Assembly (NCBI GenBank): GCA_033961575.1
Contig: CM066731.1
Location: forward strand, 86,635,501 to 86,699,500
DNA length: 64,000 nt
DNA from: Aselliscus stoliczkanus
Lineage: Eukaryota > Chordata > Mammalia > Chiroptera > Hipposideridae
Direction: 5' to 3'
The notes under the pieces were generated by a model that ran no database searches, was not told the DNA's origin, and worked only from the letters and a program-made list of their open reading frames with translations. The first letter of the stretch is position 1; the number at the start of each line of letters is the position of its first letter. A program made the position numbers and the translations under genes. Positions 12,331 through 24,391 of the stretch are shown in pieces.

Positions 12331-12757
12331 AATTTAAAAACTATAAATATTTTTATTGTGCTTACACTTTTATAATCAACCCATAGGAAAACTGAAACAC
12401 AACCAGTTACATATAAAATGTAAAATTAATGAACTTGAAATTTTATAATAACAGTATAAACAACAAACTTTAGGAGAGGAATGAGAAGAGACACACAATT
12501 TGGTTAAGTCACTATATGATTAAGTTTTTGAAGAGTGGAATCAAATGCTACTGTCTAAAATAGTAAATCATGAAAAAAATCAAAATCTTTATCGTAAATA
12601 TATAAAAAAAAACTATCCAAAGAAATCAAACTCAAAAACTATGAAAATAAATTAACTATCTAGAGTAGAAATGAATATCGATGTGTGAGAATTTTGTACT
12701 CAATTTTAGAATCATCTATATGTACTTGTAAAATTTTTGTAGATAGTTCTTTAATTT
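12331..12757. other. AT-rich unannotated DNA
   Basis: Lies between the right TSD of the L1 and a long SINE. No gene or repeat recognised. Confidence 0.5.
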
Positions 12758-12770
12758 AAAATATAACTTT

Positions 12771-13227
12771 TGGGCCAGCTGAATGGCTTGTTGGTAAAGA
12801 GCTGTCTTGGGACTCCAGCAGCCCCGGTTCAGAACCCACATACGAGGGCCAGTGACACTGCCCTCTACAGCTAAGATGGTGAACAACAGCTCCACCTGGA
12901 GCTGGGCTGCTGTGAGTCCCCGGGACGGCATAGCTGTAGCCCCTGCTGTAGTGGGATGCCTAGGCTACAGTGAGTGGCCGGCAGCCAGCATGAGTGGCTG
13001 GCAGCTGGTGTGAACTGCCAAGAGCCACTGTGAGCAGCCGTCCAAAGTCTGGCGACCGATCTGCCTAACCTGAGAAGTGTGCAACGATGATACCAACATA
13101 GGCCAGTAAAGCAATGTCCTCCACAACTAGACTGAAGAACAACTTGTCTGTTCCCCTTCCCTGGTTCCCCATGCTGTTCTCCTCCCCCAAATACACCAAT
13201 AAAATCTAAGAACATAAAAATAAAAAT
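12771..13227 (+). mobile_element. Long T+ type tRNA SINE with TSD
   Basis: Same architecture as the copy at 3738: GGCCAGCTGAATGGC head, ACACTGCCCTCTACAGC junction, CTCCACCTGGAGCTGGGCTGC, GTGAGTGGCCGGCAG motifs, a GTTCCCCTTCCC-rich end and AATAAAATCT near 13198. The TCTTT terminator is mutated to TCTAA. Flanked by a perfect 13-bp TSD, 12758-12770 and 13228-13240. The minus-strand frame 12871-13314 is not a gene. Confidence 0.9.
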
Positions 13228-13240
13228 AAAATATAACTTT

Positions 13241-13726
13241 AAAATATTAAAGAGCACCCTTATCAACAAAACACCAAGTAAATAAATTATGATAAAATAT
13301 ATTTTAATGGCCACTTGTATCCCTCAGTTTAGATAATGCTGGTAACTCCTGAAAGTGCTTTCCCATGTTATTGAAGTAAAAATCATTTATTGATCACTTC
13401 TTCTGGGCAAGCCATTGTTTTCCCTATTAACACATTTATTTTCATTCCTGAGACAGGTAAGAGAAAATGTCCTTTCTCATTCTTTCAACAGTTAAGAAAA
13501 CTAACAGATAGAGTAGATTGCTTTGCCTAAGGACATAAAACTAATCCTGATAACACTAAAGCTCTCTTTTCACTTCTCTCAACCCCATATTGTTGTGGTT
13601 TGCCTCTCTTCCCAATCACTGGGAAATGGGTGATAACCAAAAAGTTAGTCCGGTGGAGCCAATGTGAGAAATAGACAAAAGTAGATACAAGGAGAAGTGG
13701 AAGATGGATACATAATTTTATTTGCT
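13241..13726. other. Unannotated DNA
   Basis: No gene recognised. Weak similarity to an ancient mammalian SINE near 13360-13460 is possible but unsupported. Confidence 0.45.
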
Positions 13727-13885
13727 AGCACTGTGGTAGGTGCTTACACAGATTTTGTATCATTAATCCTCACAACTATCCCTATGAAATAAATAATATT
13801 GTCCCCAGTTAACATATAAGGAAACTGAGGCCCAAACTAAGTTACTCATAAGAGTCCACGTAGCAAGGAAATGGCAGAGAATTAT
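13727..13885 (+). mobile_element. MIR (ancient tRNA SINE) fragment
   Basis: Contains the MIR core order: TGGTAGGTGCTTACA, ATTAATCCTCACAACTATCCCTATGAAAT, a TGTCCCCAGTT/AAGGAAACTGAGGC block and a tail with GTAGCAAGGAAATGGCAGAG. These are standard hallmarks of mammal-wide interspersed repeats, here well diverged. Confidence 0.85.
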
Positions 13886-13913
13886 CCAGTTCTCAAACTT
13901 GTGTCTTCCTCTA

Positions 13914-14112
13914 TGCAGAGTTTCTCAACCTCAGCATTATTGAAAGTTTGGGCTAGAATAATTCTTTCTTTTGGGATTGTTCTGCATATTGTAGGATGTT
14001 TAGCAGCATGCTTGACTTCTACCCTCTAGATGCCAGTAGCATCCTCACCTCCATCTGTGACAACCAAAAATGTTTCCAGATGTCCCAGGGAAGGGGTGAA
14101 AAACACTGTCTT
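13914..14112 (-). mobile_element. Non-autonomous hAT-type element (MER)
   Basis: The left end GAGTTTCTCAACCTCAGCATTATTGA and the inner GTAGGATGTTTAGCAGCATGC, TAGATGCCAGTAGCATCC and GTGACAACCAAAAATGTTTCCAGATGTC match, in reverse orientation, a common MER-type hAT-Charlie derivative of ~200 bp. It has no coding capacity. Confidence 0.75.
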
Positions 14113-14850
14113 ACAGTTATGGGGTATCTTCTTGAGCTGTATGTATTAGGGAATATTCTCCCAGTGGGATTCTAGTTCCTTGGACTTGTCATCTCTAGCT
14201 TTCTTTTGTTACATCACTGTTAAGTTGACGTTTTTAATTTTACTAGAGCCCTGTGATTCTAGAAAGCAGCAATGGTTAAGAAGTCCCATCAACAAACCTT
14301 TGTGTTCAGAGGAAGGCTTACTGCAAGGAAACATCCCTCCCCATGTGACTTAGATAGGACTACAGAGGTGCCTCTTGTCCACCTCTGACAGATCCAGACA
14401 GACTCTCCAAATTCCCATTATTTGCCTCATAAATGAGATGAACCTTTTTGTCCCCATTGATCAATCAGAACAAAATGATTGTAACCAAATTTTGGTTGTT
14501 TCTCTCCCTTTTCCAGGCTCTGGACTTTGATCCACCCTCAGCTTGAGCCTGCAGCCTGTATGCATTCCCTCCTAAACATCCCGTCTGATCTCTTGTCCTA
14601 CCACCTCACCCTTGCTCATGCATTTCCCCCAAATAGGTTTATGGGCACTTTGTTTACCCTTTCTTATAAAGAAATGACCTTTTCTGGCAAACCTTTGGGA
14701 AGCTGTCAGATCTCATGGTTACATGTTCTCATGTTCTTCCTATAGTAATAATACCCCTCCTGCTATTACAATAGTTCCTCTCCTGACTCATTTGCATTAA
14801 TTTTTTAAATAAAGTTTCTCTTTACCTAGATGCAGGCTTGTTTTTTATTC
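14113..14850 (+). mobile_element. Possible old ERV LTR
   Basis: A GC-moderate block ending in TTAAATAAAGTTTCTCTTTACCT (polyadenylation signal near 14809, U5-like tail), upstream CCAATCAG-type sequence and pyrimidine-rich text resemble a class I ERV LTR. I see no clear TG...CA ends or TSD, so the boundaries are approximate and the call is tentative. Confidence 0.35.
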
Positions 14851-14980
14851 GACATCATAGTAAACAAAAAAATGGATGCCAATTTCTTGATAACTCTTCC
14901 ATTTAGAACAGAATCAAAAGGCTGCATTTAACTTAGAAGAGAAAATTAATTTTAAAAAAGTATGTGGAATATATATTTTA

Positions 14981-15094
14981 GGTTTTTTTGTTTTTTTCTG
15001 AGGGCAGTGTCACTGGCCCTCATATGTGGGAACTGAACCGGGATCGCTGGCTTCCCAAGCCAGCGCTTAACGACCGCGCCACTCAGCCGGCCCC
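14981..15094 (-). mobile_element. Short tRNA-derived SINE
   Basis: The tail (poly-T interrupted by G and C) is followed by GAGGGCAGTGTCACTGGCCCTC and the tRNA-like head to GGCCGGCTGAGTGGCGCGGTCG on the minus strand. A 9-bp TSD (TATATTTTA) lies at 14972-14980 and 15095-15103. It has two small indels relative to other copies, so it is a little older. Confidence 0.88.
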
Positions 15095-15103
15095 TATATT
15101 TTA

Positions 15104-16276
15104 AATTTATAACTGAGTAAAAAAAAAAAAAAATGAAGGCATTGTGTTCAGTGACTTCAAAGGTTACTAACATTCACAGCCTTCTAAGTGGGCTTGTTTG
15201 GAGCCCTCAGGCCAGAAGCCAGAGAAAGAGAATAACTGCCCAAGAACTAACATCTATGCATTTATCAGCCTGGGACATAATTGACATGTCAGTTGAGTAT
15301 TAAAATGGCAAGGCATTGCTGGCAGGAGTGAGTGACTCTAAATGAGAAGCCAGTGTGATGAGATTCATTGCCTGAGGCAGAGAACCTTTGCTTAAACTGC
15401 CTCCCAAAGGACTGGACTTATGAGAAGCCAACTCTTCCCCAAGAACTGTCCCAGTGACTAAAAAATGGCTCATCATTGACAAGGTTAGTTCATGGGAGCA
15501 GAGGTGAAACACAAAAAAAGCCAAAACTTGATCTGCCGTGGAAAGGTTACCTTTTGTAGCCCTGTGAGGATTTTACCCTGAGTGGGTTTCTTCTATCCTG
15601 AAACCATTTTAATTTATTCCATAACTTAACAGGGAGCAGAACATGTGTGGGAGTGGGGGTGAGAAAGTGAGAAATGGAGGAGGAAAAATTGTCCCATCAG
15701 CAGCTGAATTCTGTCTATAATAACTTCCTAACTCTTTTTCATTTGCCTGTCCTGATACTGATTGCCTTAAAAAATTTAGCTTTTCAACCCAAATTTTGGA
15801 TTTGGCTCCAATTCTTTTTCTATGTCCCAGGACTGATATTCTAGGTTAGAATTTTCTGTAGCTATTTGGACATAAAATGCCATTCATGACATGAGTTCAT
15901 GTTTTTTTTCACATAGCTAGAGACACTCAAATGAATGAAGAGGTGCTGTACCTGATAGAGAAGAGGGATTGTCTCAGTTTCCTGACACAACCTGTCAATC
16001 AGTCTCCTAAATGTCTCACATTCCCATTTGTCAACCATACACCCACCCTCTCTCCCACTGATGAATAATCACACTAACTATGATAGTGGGCTTTTTGGAC
16101 CAACATTAATTATAATCTCAAGGATATTCAGAGGCCTAAAAGCAAGTAAATGAATAAAGCTAACAGGTATGAGACAGAAGAAATGGTACAACCCATGACT
16201 CAGTAATGTTGAAAGATATTAAAATTCAATTAAAACTTTTTTTGTAGACTTCTATTACAACAAGTTTGTAATTCCT
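15104..16276. other. Unannotated DNA
   Basis: Poly(A) of 14 nt at 15120-15133. The rest holds no recognisable gene. The minus-strand frame 15300-15524 shows no known domain. Confidence 0.45.
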
Positions 16277-16331
16277 AAGAATTACATAATAAGATCTACA
16301 TATTAAGAATTACATAATAAGATCTACATAT
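16277..16331. repeat. 28-bp tandem duplication
   Basis: AAGAATTACATAATAAGATC plus ACATAT is present twice head to tail (16277-16304 and 16305-16331) with essentially no divergence, suggesting a recent local duplication. Confidence 0.9.
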
Positions 16332-17253
16332 AGATTTAAAACTGGCTGTTGATTGGCCACAGAGATTTTTAAAAATGATTTATATATGTTGTTCAATAAT
16401 TTGAAATAGATACCTATTTTTAATAGAGGCTTGACATAAAAAGAAAAAATGGATTTCTGACTTTTCTTCCTATGTTGGTAATATGTAGACTGCATACCAA
16501 CAAGGAAACAATTGCCTGGCCTTTATAGATGTTCTTGCGTTTTGAATGGGCATAGGCTTTCACATTCTCCAGTCTATTCGATTATCCATGATTGTTCAGT
16601 CCACTTTTATTAGCTGCCCAGCCTCTGTTGGCATCAAAGTTTGAAAACTCTAGCCTATAAATGCTAGGATTCTTTGAACCTATTTCAGGTTCACAAGCTC
16701 ACAATCTCTTCTGCACATCATATGTACTATTAATAGTTAAGATACACATGTATTGGGAATAGGTAGGTTTTTTTTTCCCCCAGGGATAAATATCCAAAGC
16801 AGGTCTGTATAACACCCTGGGAAAGAGCCTGGTGAAAGAGAAAACCAGAATCATGAAAAATAATGGGTGAACCAATGTTATCCTCTATGGTCACGTTAAC
16901 AATAATAATGAAAATATTGACCTTGTATGAAGTACTCTCAAAAGCTAATGTTGATCAACATATATGCACATACAATAATTTGCGCTAAAATAAAGGTTCT
17001 TCAATTTCTTTTCCCCACCAAATAAAGATGAGAATATATTAATATATTCTTTTTGAAAAGAGAGTGTCTTGATTTAAATTTTGCATGTTCAGGTTTTCTT
17101 TAAAAGACTGACTAGAAATGTTCTATAAATTTTTTGAAATTATAATAAGTAAGACAGCAATGGCACAAAACACAAGTACTGTAAAATTGCCTTAGGTATT
17201 ATATTTTCTAGAAATTAGCATTTTAGAGTACATTTTGAGTTTATGATGAAATA
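16332..17253. other. Unannotated DNA
   Basis: AT-rich, no gene or repeat family recognised. Confidence 0.45.
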
Positions 17254-17374
17254 CTGGGGGTGCAAAAAAAGTATATACATAACTTGTATTCATCTTTTAT
17301 TATCAGTGTATATTATTACAATTTTAATAGTTTTTCCTTTCTTAAAATGTGTATACATTTTTTGGCACCCTCTA
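17254..17374. mobile_element. Mariner-type MITE, short form
   Basis: Left end CTGGGGGTGCAAAAAAAGTATATACAT and right end AATGTGTATACATTTTTTGGCACCCTCTA are imperfect inverted terminal repeats flanked by TA. The interior (TATTATTACAATTTTAATAG and neighbours) is nearly identical to the distal part of the longer element at 24141-24358, so this is an internally deleted derivative. Non-coding; it would have been moved in trans by a mariner transposase. Confidence 0.8.
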
Positions 17375-17455
17375 TAGTAATACATTAGAGCATTTTGACT
17401 TACATTGGAAAAGATGTTGCACTATATGTATATGTATGTATATAAATCATAACAG

Positions 17456-17473
17456 AATCTATCTATCTATCTG

Positions 17474-17513
<40 letters not shown>

Positions 17514-17531
17514 GTCACCTATCTATCTGAT
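17456..17531. repeat. (TCTA)n microsatellite
   Basis: About 15 near-perfect TCTA units with a TCTG and a GTCACC interruption. A polymorphic tetranucleotide repeat is likely. Confidence 0.97.
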
Positions 17532-20123
17532 CTGAGATATTGTTAAAACAGCATCTCTCCAAATTTGTGGCCCTGACTTTTAAAGTATGGGCTTCAAGTT
17601 TCTATAATAGATACCTGAAATTTACTCAACCTTATGAATAGCCCCTAAAACATGAAATAAAACAAAAATAAAGTGGTAACCAATCCAGGAATCTTCTTCA
17701 TTGCATTTCATCAGCTCCTTTTTTTCCCTTTTCTCTTAGTAAATAATTTATTTTTAAACCTAGAGTTTTAATATTTTAGGGAAATTTATCTTTGTAAACA
17801 CTTAATTAGACTAAGCAATACATTATGAGAGGGTGGTTTCTATTTCCTTCAAATTGTAATGCACAAATTAAGTAATATAAAAATTATCAAGACAAAAGAC
17901 TTTTACATGCCTGTTACCTCAAAAATTATTTGTTTGGATTTATGATAATCTTTGTTAAGAGTTTATAGAACAATTTGTTAAGAGAGAATGCATCTTCAAA
18001 TGCAGCTATATATTAAGGAACTTCTTTCATCCATTTCTAATTTGTGCATATAGTTTTCTCTTGGGACTAGAGTACTTGCACTGGATGCCAAGAAAGCCAT
18101 CTTGTAGGAAATCAGTCAGTGTAAGACACTTGCACAGAATAAAATAATATTCTCTTACTACCTCACTACAAGATGCTGTCTGTGGAAATTATCGGTAATT
18201 TTAAGCATTTACACAATCACTGTTCAAAGTGACATTATCAGAGACATGGTATTGAAAGGGAGAATCTCTAAGTAGCAAGTAAGACAGAGTAATTTGAAGA
18301 AGTACAGTAGACCATCACAATGATGCCTAAATAGCTTTAGGTGATTGAAATGATATGTATGTTCATGTCTTTAGAATTAGAAAACAAAGTTTAAGAAACT
18401 AGTTTATGTCAGGAGTTAATCTGACCTGTGCTTTAAAGCATCTACGTTGTACTAAAAAAAAAGTTAATATATAAAATATATATGTATAAATTATATATAT
18501 GTATATCTTGTGTTTCCAACAGGATGTAATATTTCTTCCAAGGATTTTCCCTTATTTTTTAGAGTCTTTGCCTGCATATTTTTCAATATAATCACTGAAA
18601 ATTTCTGTAATTAAAAAGAAACAACAAATAGAGCAGTGAATTATTCATCAGATTTGTGTGCTTAGCATCATTACATATTTTGCTGGGAAATATAAATATT
18701 TTATTTGCCTAGAATTAATATTAACTTAATAGATTTTGGAGACTTGTCAATGATCTGCAACTGCGCTAAGCCATATTTTGTGTGTATGTTGCATCATATG
18801 GATTTATAGAATCACTCTGTGGCCATCTAAAAGAAAAATTATAAGGAAGCACAGTCAATAGAGAGATAGCTTTAGACTTGAGTAGGTGCTAGGACAAATG
18901 ATAAAATATAAATCAGTTATAAGTTGTTTTTGGCAAACTAGGCTCTTTCCTTGTAACCATGGGGAAATTCAATCAATTCAGGCAAACACTCATTTTACAA
19001 AACAGATATTTTTTTCTTATAAAGAGAAGACTGAGTAAAATTCTTACTTAGTTAATTAGACATTTTTGGTGTCATGTAAAAATGATGGAGGGCAATGGCC
19101 TCTCACTGAATTATTGGTGAAGAATATATATCTCCAATATCTTATACTGTAATCATATAAAACATTTGCAAGACATGTATTTAGTTCTAGAAATACAATC
19201 TTGGCTGTGAAACAGAGCAAAGCAAACTACTTATTTATTCATATATTAAACTGTTATGCATTGAGTGTGTGCTAAGAGTCAGGCACTATCCTAGATACAG
19301 TGGAAAAAGTGATGAAAGATAGACAATGTACTCATAAAACTTATGTATAAGTAGGAAAGGACAGATAATAAACAAGCAAAACCAAGAAATAACATCATTA
19401 TTTTTGAGAGTGACAAGTAGTAGCATTGACAAGCCTAAAACAGAGGTCGGTAACAGAAAAGAGTATACTGTTATAACAACCAAAATATGCTGCAGTGGCT
19501 TAGTGGTTGGTACCACGCAGCAAGGGAACTGTTATTAGAAGCAGTCCAGATGAGAAATCATGTTATGTAGCTGTCAACTATTTGGTAAAATTGCTGTCCA
19601 CAGTTAACTTAGGAAGCAGATCAGATGTCAACTGATCCTGTAGCTCTAGAGAAAATGACTGGAAAGAGTAAGAGTAAATGTGAGTGTTGAGATAGTAATA
19701 TAATAAAAAATGTATCTGGGAAAGAATTATTTGAATTGCCAAAAGAAATAAAAAGGAATTCTAGAGCCCATATTTGAGAGTGTGAAATGATTACCAATGC
19801 TTACTGCTTAGACAACTAACAAACAGAAAAGACCGAAAGAGATTTTGAATGATAAAGGACAATTCATGTGCAGCCTTGGACTGAAGAATACATTAAGGCT
19901 GTGGTCATCTCATTCAAAACTGTTATGCCAGAAAACCTAAACATCACCACCATTAACTGAAATATAAAATGTGAAGGTAAACAATTAAAGAATCAATCGG
20001 GCTTGAGAAATATGTCTGGGGAAAAACTCTGAAGGTGATTATTATGTGTACATGACTCATGTCTGTAATAAAATAGATCACATGCCTGTTAAGTTTTTTA
20101 AGGAACCATAAACCTAGTCTTTT
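17532..20123. other. AT-rich unannotated DNA
   Basis: No gene seen. 18460-18515 is an AT/TATATG low-complexity run. 19255-19330 (GAGTGTGTGCTAAGAGTCAGGCACTATCCTAGATAC) resembles the 'last-century' shared core of MIR/L2 elements. The minus-strand frame 19286-19516 lies across that repeat and is not a gene. Confidence 0.5.
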
Positions 20124-20136
20124 AAAAAAGTTATGG

Positions 20137-20246
20137 TGGGCCGGCCAAGTGGCGTGGTGGTTAAGCGTTGGCTTGGGAAGCCAGCGGCCCCGGTTCGGGT
20201 CCCACATATGAGGGCCAGTGACATTGCCCTCAAAAAAAAAAAAAAA
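20137..20246 (+). mobile_element. Short tRNA-derived SINE
   Basis: Complete head (GGCCGGCCAAGTGGCGTGG; B box GGTTCGGGTCCCAC) ending at GCCCTC plus poly(A). Direct repeats AAAGTTATGG (left, to 20136) and AAAATTATGG (right, 20249-20258) form the TSD with one difference. Confidence 0.92.
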
Positions 20247-20258
20247 AGAAAATTATGG

Positions 20259-21530
20259 CATTTGGAGCCTAAAGATAGCATCGTTACATATTTTGTACAT
20301 ACTCTTTCAGGAGCAAGAAGCAGGTAAGAGGTATTCTTCCCTTACTTGTATTTTCAAAAAACACTGTATATGTCACCACAGAGACTGGAATTAGGGACCA
20401 CAGAAAAGAATAGACAAAAGGAATTTCTGAAAGAGAGCAGAATCAGGATCTGATCAAGAATTTCTCCATGGCCCAATTTAGGATGCCTTCATGACTCATA
20501 CAACAAGATTTCACAAATGCTATGGACCAAGCATTGTTTTGTATATCCTCCCTTCCAGAATGAGTCAATCACTTCAGTTAATATTTGTGGGTCTATTAAT
20601 GTATATTAGGTCAAGGTACAGATAAATTTGACTTTGGTTGATAGTTTGCTGCATTAGGAAGAGCCACATTTGGATCTGAAAGCAAATGTTGTACCTCACC
20701 TGAAAATTCTGAATTTTGAGCTGCAGGCAGTAGTTGGGTGGGATTTGGATTATTTCTCTTTAGAGGCAATGATTGTATTTAACATGGGGAAGAAAGAATA
20801 TTTGAGGCACATGAGAATGGACTGTAAAATCTCAGCTCATCATCATACCCCTTTCTACATCTCCCTGGAATAAATAATTCGTTGTCCTCATTTGCAGTTA
20901 TGATTAACCATATGGTCTATAAGATGTAGGCAATAGAACATATGCTGGTTCTAGACCTAATTCATTAAAAACCTCTCATACATATCTTCTATGTTCTTTT
21001 CCCTTTCCCAAGGCTGAAAGTGAGGCACAATTTTGGAAGCCTAGTTTTGAAGATTGATGGAACCAATATTTGAAAGAAGCCTTGGTTCTGGAATCATTAT
21101 TTGGAGAAGAGTCACCCAACTGGAAACACCCTGTTTTACCTTTTATGTGAGAGGTGTAACTTATATGGTGTCAAGGTATTGATATTTTAAAGTTTATTTT
21201 TCTATAGTAGTAATCCAAATCTGTACAGCTCCAAATAAAACTATGCTTAACATAATAAAACTTTAAGGTTTTGCAGCTCAAGGATATCATCGATATTCTG
21301 GGAGATTATCATCCTTCCACCATTTTCAGTGCATTGCCAATTTTGTCCTTGTGTTTATTGTTACATGGCCACAAAGTCATTGCCATAGCTTCGACACCAT
21401 GGTCACAGGCAAGAGGATGATGTGGAGGGGTAGGGTGTGGAGGAATTGTGACTGAAGCTGCAAAAGGACCTTCTTCTTTATGACTCTTCCTTTTAGTCAA
21501 TAAAGGAAATCTTTACCAGAATTCCCCTAA
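20259..21530. other. Unannotated DNA
   Basis: No gene or clear repeat recognised. Frames 20670-20873 (+) and 21309-21500 (-) lack recognisable domains. Confidence 0.45.
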
Positions 21531-21856
21531 TTTGTGGATTGAATATTTGTGGGGCCCCCCATTCATATGTTGAAGCCCTACTCTCCAAGATGATGTTATT
21601 CAGAGGTGAGGCCTTTGGGAAGTGATTAAGTTTAGAAAAGTTCATGAGAGTAGGGCCCTCATGATGGGATTACTGTGAGGACATAGAGAGAATGCAGAAA
21701 TTTGCTCACCAGGAAGAGAAATCTCACCAGGAACTGAATCTGCTGGCACCTTGATCTTGGACTCCCAGTCTCCAGAACTGTGAGAAATAAATGACTGTTG
21801 TATAAGCCACTCAGTCTATTGTACTGTTATAGTAGCTTGAACAGACTAATACACCC
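21531..21856 (+). mobile_element. MLT1A-like solo LTR (ERVL-MaLR)
   Basis: Signature blocks in order: TGAATATTTGTGGGGCCCCCCATTCATATGTTGAA, GAGGCCTTTGGGAAGTGATTAAG, GGGCCCTCATGATGGGATTA, GGCACCTTGATCTTGGACT, CCAGAACTGTGAGAAATAAATG (polyadenylation region) and GAACAGACTAATACA at the end. This is the standard structure of MaLR long terminal repeats, old and non-coding. The second copy at 29593 shares all blocks. Confidence 0.88.
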
Positions 21857-23606
21857 CACCATACATTTATTGTCTTGACCCAAAGCTGTGCTAACTTCCC
21901 CATGCCTCCTATTCAGAATTAGACGGAAGAAACCTGGATCATGTAGATGTTTGGCAGAACTGGTTCAAATACCCATATATTTTATGTATTAGTTCTCCAT
22001 ATCAATGTCATGTTAATTGCATCAGGATAGCAAGAAGATACAAATTGATTGGAGCCATGAAAAGCCACGTGTACCCCCCAAAATTTTAAAAAATAAATAA
22101 ATTCTATGGAGATTTAGGGGCCATCAGTGATATACTTAGGAATTCAATGGTCTGGGGCATGTTGAAAAAATCCAACCAAATTAAAAGACAAAGTATTGAG
22201 CCACTTTGGATTAAAGAGACAGCATATTTCACACTTGGGAATACTTCTTTGATCCTTAAACTGGGTGACAGCAAAGGCTGTCAGTTTCCTCTGGGAACCA
22301 GAGCATAAAATAGCTCTGTAGCAGGTCTAGGACACAAGTGGTTCTACTACTTGGACCATATGCCCAATAGATTTTATATTATTACATGTAGCAGTGGTGG
22401 GAGAGGGTGTCACGTGGAGTTTATCATGAACTCTAATAGGAGAATCACAACAGAGACCCCAAGGGTTCTGGTATAATCTTATGCTACCTTCAGTAAAAAA
22501 TTGCACTCTCTTCAAAAAACATTTCCCAGAAGATATGGGTCAGATGATTATTAGATATTGAAGTGATTATTCAGCCAATGTTTCCATCATTAACTGATTA
22601 CTGAGAGACCAAAAAGTCATTAGATGGGATGGGCCCAGAAGAAATTCATCAGAAGATGAAATTGTACATTTGGATTGAGTGAGAGCAGGGACAGAGCGCA
22701 CATGTAAAATACACAAGCAGGTAGCCTAGACCCACGTCATCCATCACTGTTACACTTGTATTTCTCATTCAGCTCCTACCTACAGCTCACCGCAACTGGA
22801 GAAAGACCATTATGATTAGCTGACAGAGGAGAAAAATGACTGAGCTCAGCTATAGGTGGTTAGCTCATTATGGGGGTGCCAACTAAAAGTGACCATAAAA
22901 AACAACTGTATGAGTAAACCTTCCCAGGGGACAAGGCTGCAGGTGGTGCATCTAGTTTCTATTTGGTGTGAAAAGAGAGGTGGGCCAAGATAAGACTAGA
23001 TCTTAGGCTCATGGGCTGTGGTAAATGGCATAATTGGTCAGGGGCCTGTAAGGAGAGAGATTAAATGACTGAGGTAAAGGAGTTAAATGAGGAATAGATA
23101 TGTGGATGGATCCATGGATCCATGGGAGCAGTTACAAAGTGTGAACATCTTTGTGTCACATGTTAAAACTCAATAGAGAGCATCCAACAAGAAAGAGGAA
23201 CTAATCAGCCAAGTAGAAGTGAGTCAGGTCATGAGAGTCAGCCTCTCTCATTGCCATCTTAGTGGTAGCACAGTAGACAAGTACATGGAGTAGCCATGGG
23301 CGCAGGGACAGAATTTATAGGTTCAATAGTATGGTCTCACACACACCAAGTTTGGTGACTTAGTTTCACTTTTGAATATCCAACCTGCCAATAACAGAGA
23401 CCAGTTGTATACCTCCAATATGGCACCATATTCTAAGACCAACCAGGTATTTGGTGGCACATTAATTGCATTGGATCCCTTTGTCATGGAAGAAATTTTT
23501 CATCTTGACTGAAATTGTCCATATACCAAAAAGTGGATTTTCTTTTCCTGCCCATAGGACCTTCATTCATCACCATTATACAAAGGATTGCCATTTTTTG
23601 TTTTGT
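21857..23606. other. Possible old ERV internal sequence or unique DNA
   Basis: Non-AT-rich sequence of even composition, with no simple repeats, directly downstream of the MLT1 LTR. The composition and position suggest a decayed ERVL/MaLR internal region, but no open frame survives and I cannot identify a domain. Contains a GGATGGATCCATGGATCCATGG palindromic run near 23104-23125. Confidence 0.25.
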
Positions 23607-24085
23607 TTTGTCTTCAAATTTTTTATTAAAGTGTAGTTGGCATACAATAATACTTCATTAATTCAGCTGTAGAGCGCAGTGATTCACATGTATTCACCTT
23701 ACAATGTGATCGCCATAAGTTTATTAACCATTTATCACTGTTCAGTTATTACGGTATTTTTTTTACTATATGTCCTGTGTTGTACACTATATTCCAATGG
23801 CTTATTTATTTTGTAACTGGATGTTTATACCTCCTATTCCATTTCAGCTTTTTCACTCATCCCCAGCCCTCTCTCCTCTGGCAAACATCACTTTGTTCTC
23901 TGTATCAATGTCTGTTTCTGTTTTGTTTTGTTTGTTCTTTCATTTTTTTTAGATTCCACATATAAGTGAAATCATACTGTATTTGTCTTTCTTTGTCTGG
24001 CTTATTACTCTTAGTATAATACCTTCTAGGTTCCATCTATTTTGTTGCAAATGGCAAGATTTCATTTTCTATGGCTGGGTAATAT
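23607..24085 (-). mobile_element. Antisense L1 3' region, part 1
   Basis: TTTTTTATTAAAGTGTAGTTGGCATACAATAATAC is the reverse complement of a mammalian L1 3' end. It continues through AGATTCCACATATAAGTGAAATCATAC to CTATGGCTGGGTAATATTCTTATA, the reverse complement of the late ORF2/3' UTR sequence seen at 11820-12300 in the full-length element. The frames 23770-23965 are antisense artefacts. Confidence 0.88.
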
Positions 24086-24097
24086 TCTTATACATAC

Positions 24098-24142
24098 ATG
24101 TATACATACACACATACACACACACACACACATACACACACA
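24098..24142. repeat. (CA)n-rich microsatellite
   Basis: ACATACACACATACACACACACACACA tract between the L1 fragment and the mariner MITE. Confidence 0.9.
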
Positions 24143-24358
24143 TGGGGGTACCAAAAAATGTATACAAGTGGACACTTTGGTCAGTGTTGCTAAAGCAATA
24201 GTTTGACATAACCAGAAGTGTCTGGACACTGAGCACCTCTTGAAATTGCAGAAGTCAAACATGACTTGTATTCATCTTTTGTTATCGGTGTATATTATTA
24301 CAATTTTAATAGTTTTATTCCTTTTTTAAAATGTGTATACATTTTTTGGCACTCTGTG
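24141..24358. mobile_element. Mariner-type MITE, long form
   Basis: Inverted ends GGGGGTACCAAAAAATGTATACAAG and (reverse-complemented) GAGTGCCAAAAAATGTATACAC. The ~218-bp body is non-coding and includes TGGACACTTTGGTCAGTG and TGACATAACCAGAAGTG. Its distal ~100 bp match the short copy at 17254. It is inserted into the antisense L1, separating 23607-24085 from 24392-24875, so it is younger than that L1. Confidence 0.8.
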
Positions 24359-24391
24359 TATGTATATATATATATATATATACACACACAT
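24359..24391. repeat. (TA)n/(CA)n microsatellite
   Basis: TATGTATATATATATATATATACACACACATG, adjacent to the right end of the mariner element; probably an expansion at the TA-rich target. Confidence 0.9.

Noticed and set aside
17456..17531. Possible CRISPR-like or array repeat
   Set aside because: It is a contiguous tetranucleotide microsatellite with no spacers.
23104..23125. GGATCCATGGATCCATGG palindromic run
   Set aside because: Short and explainable as a local ATCCATGG duplication; no larger structure around it.
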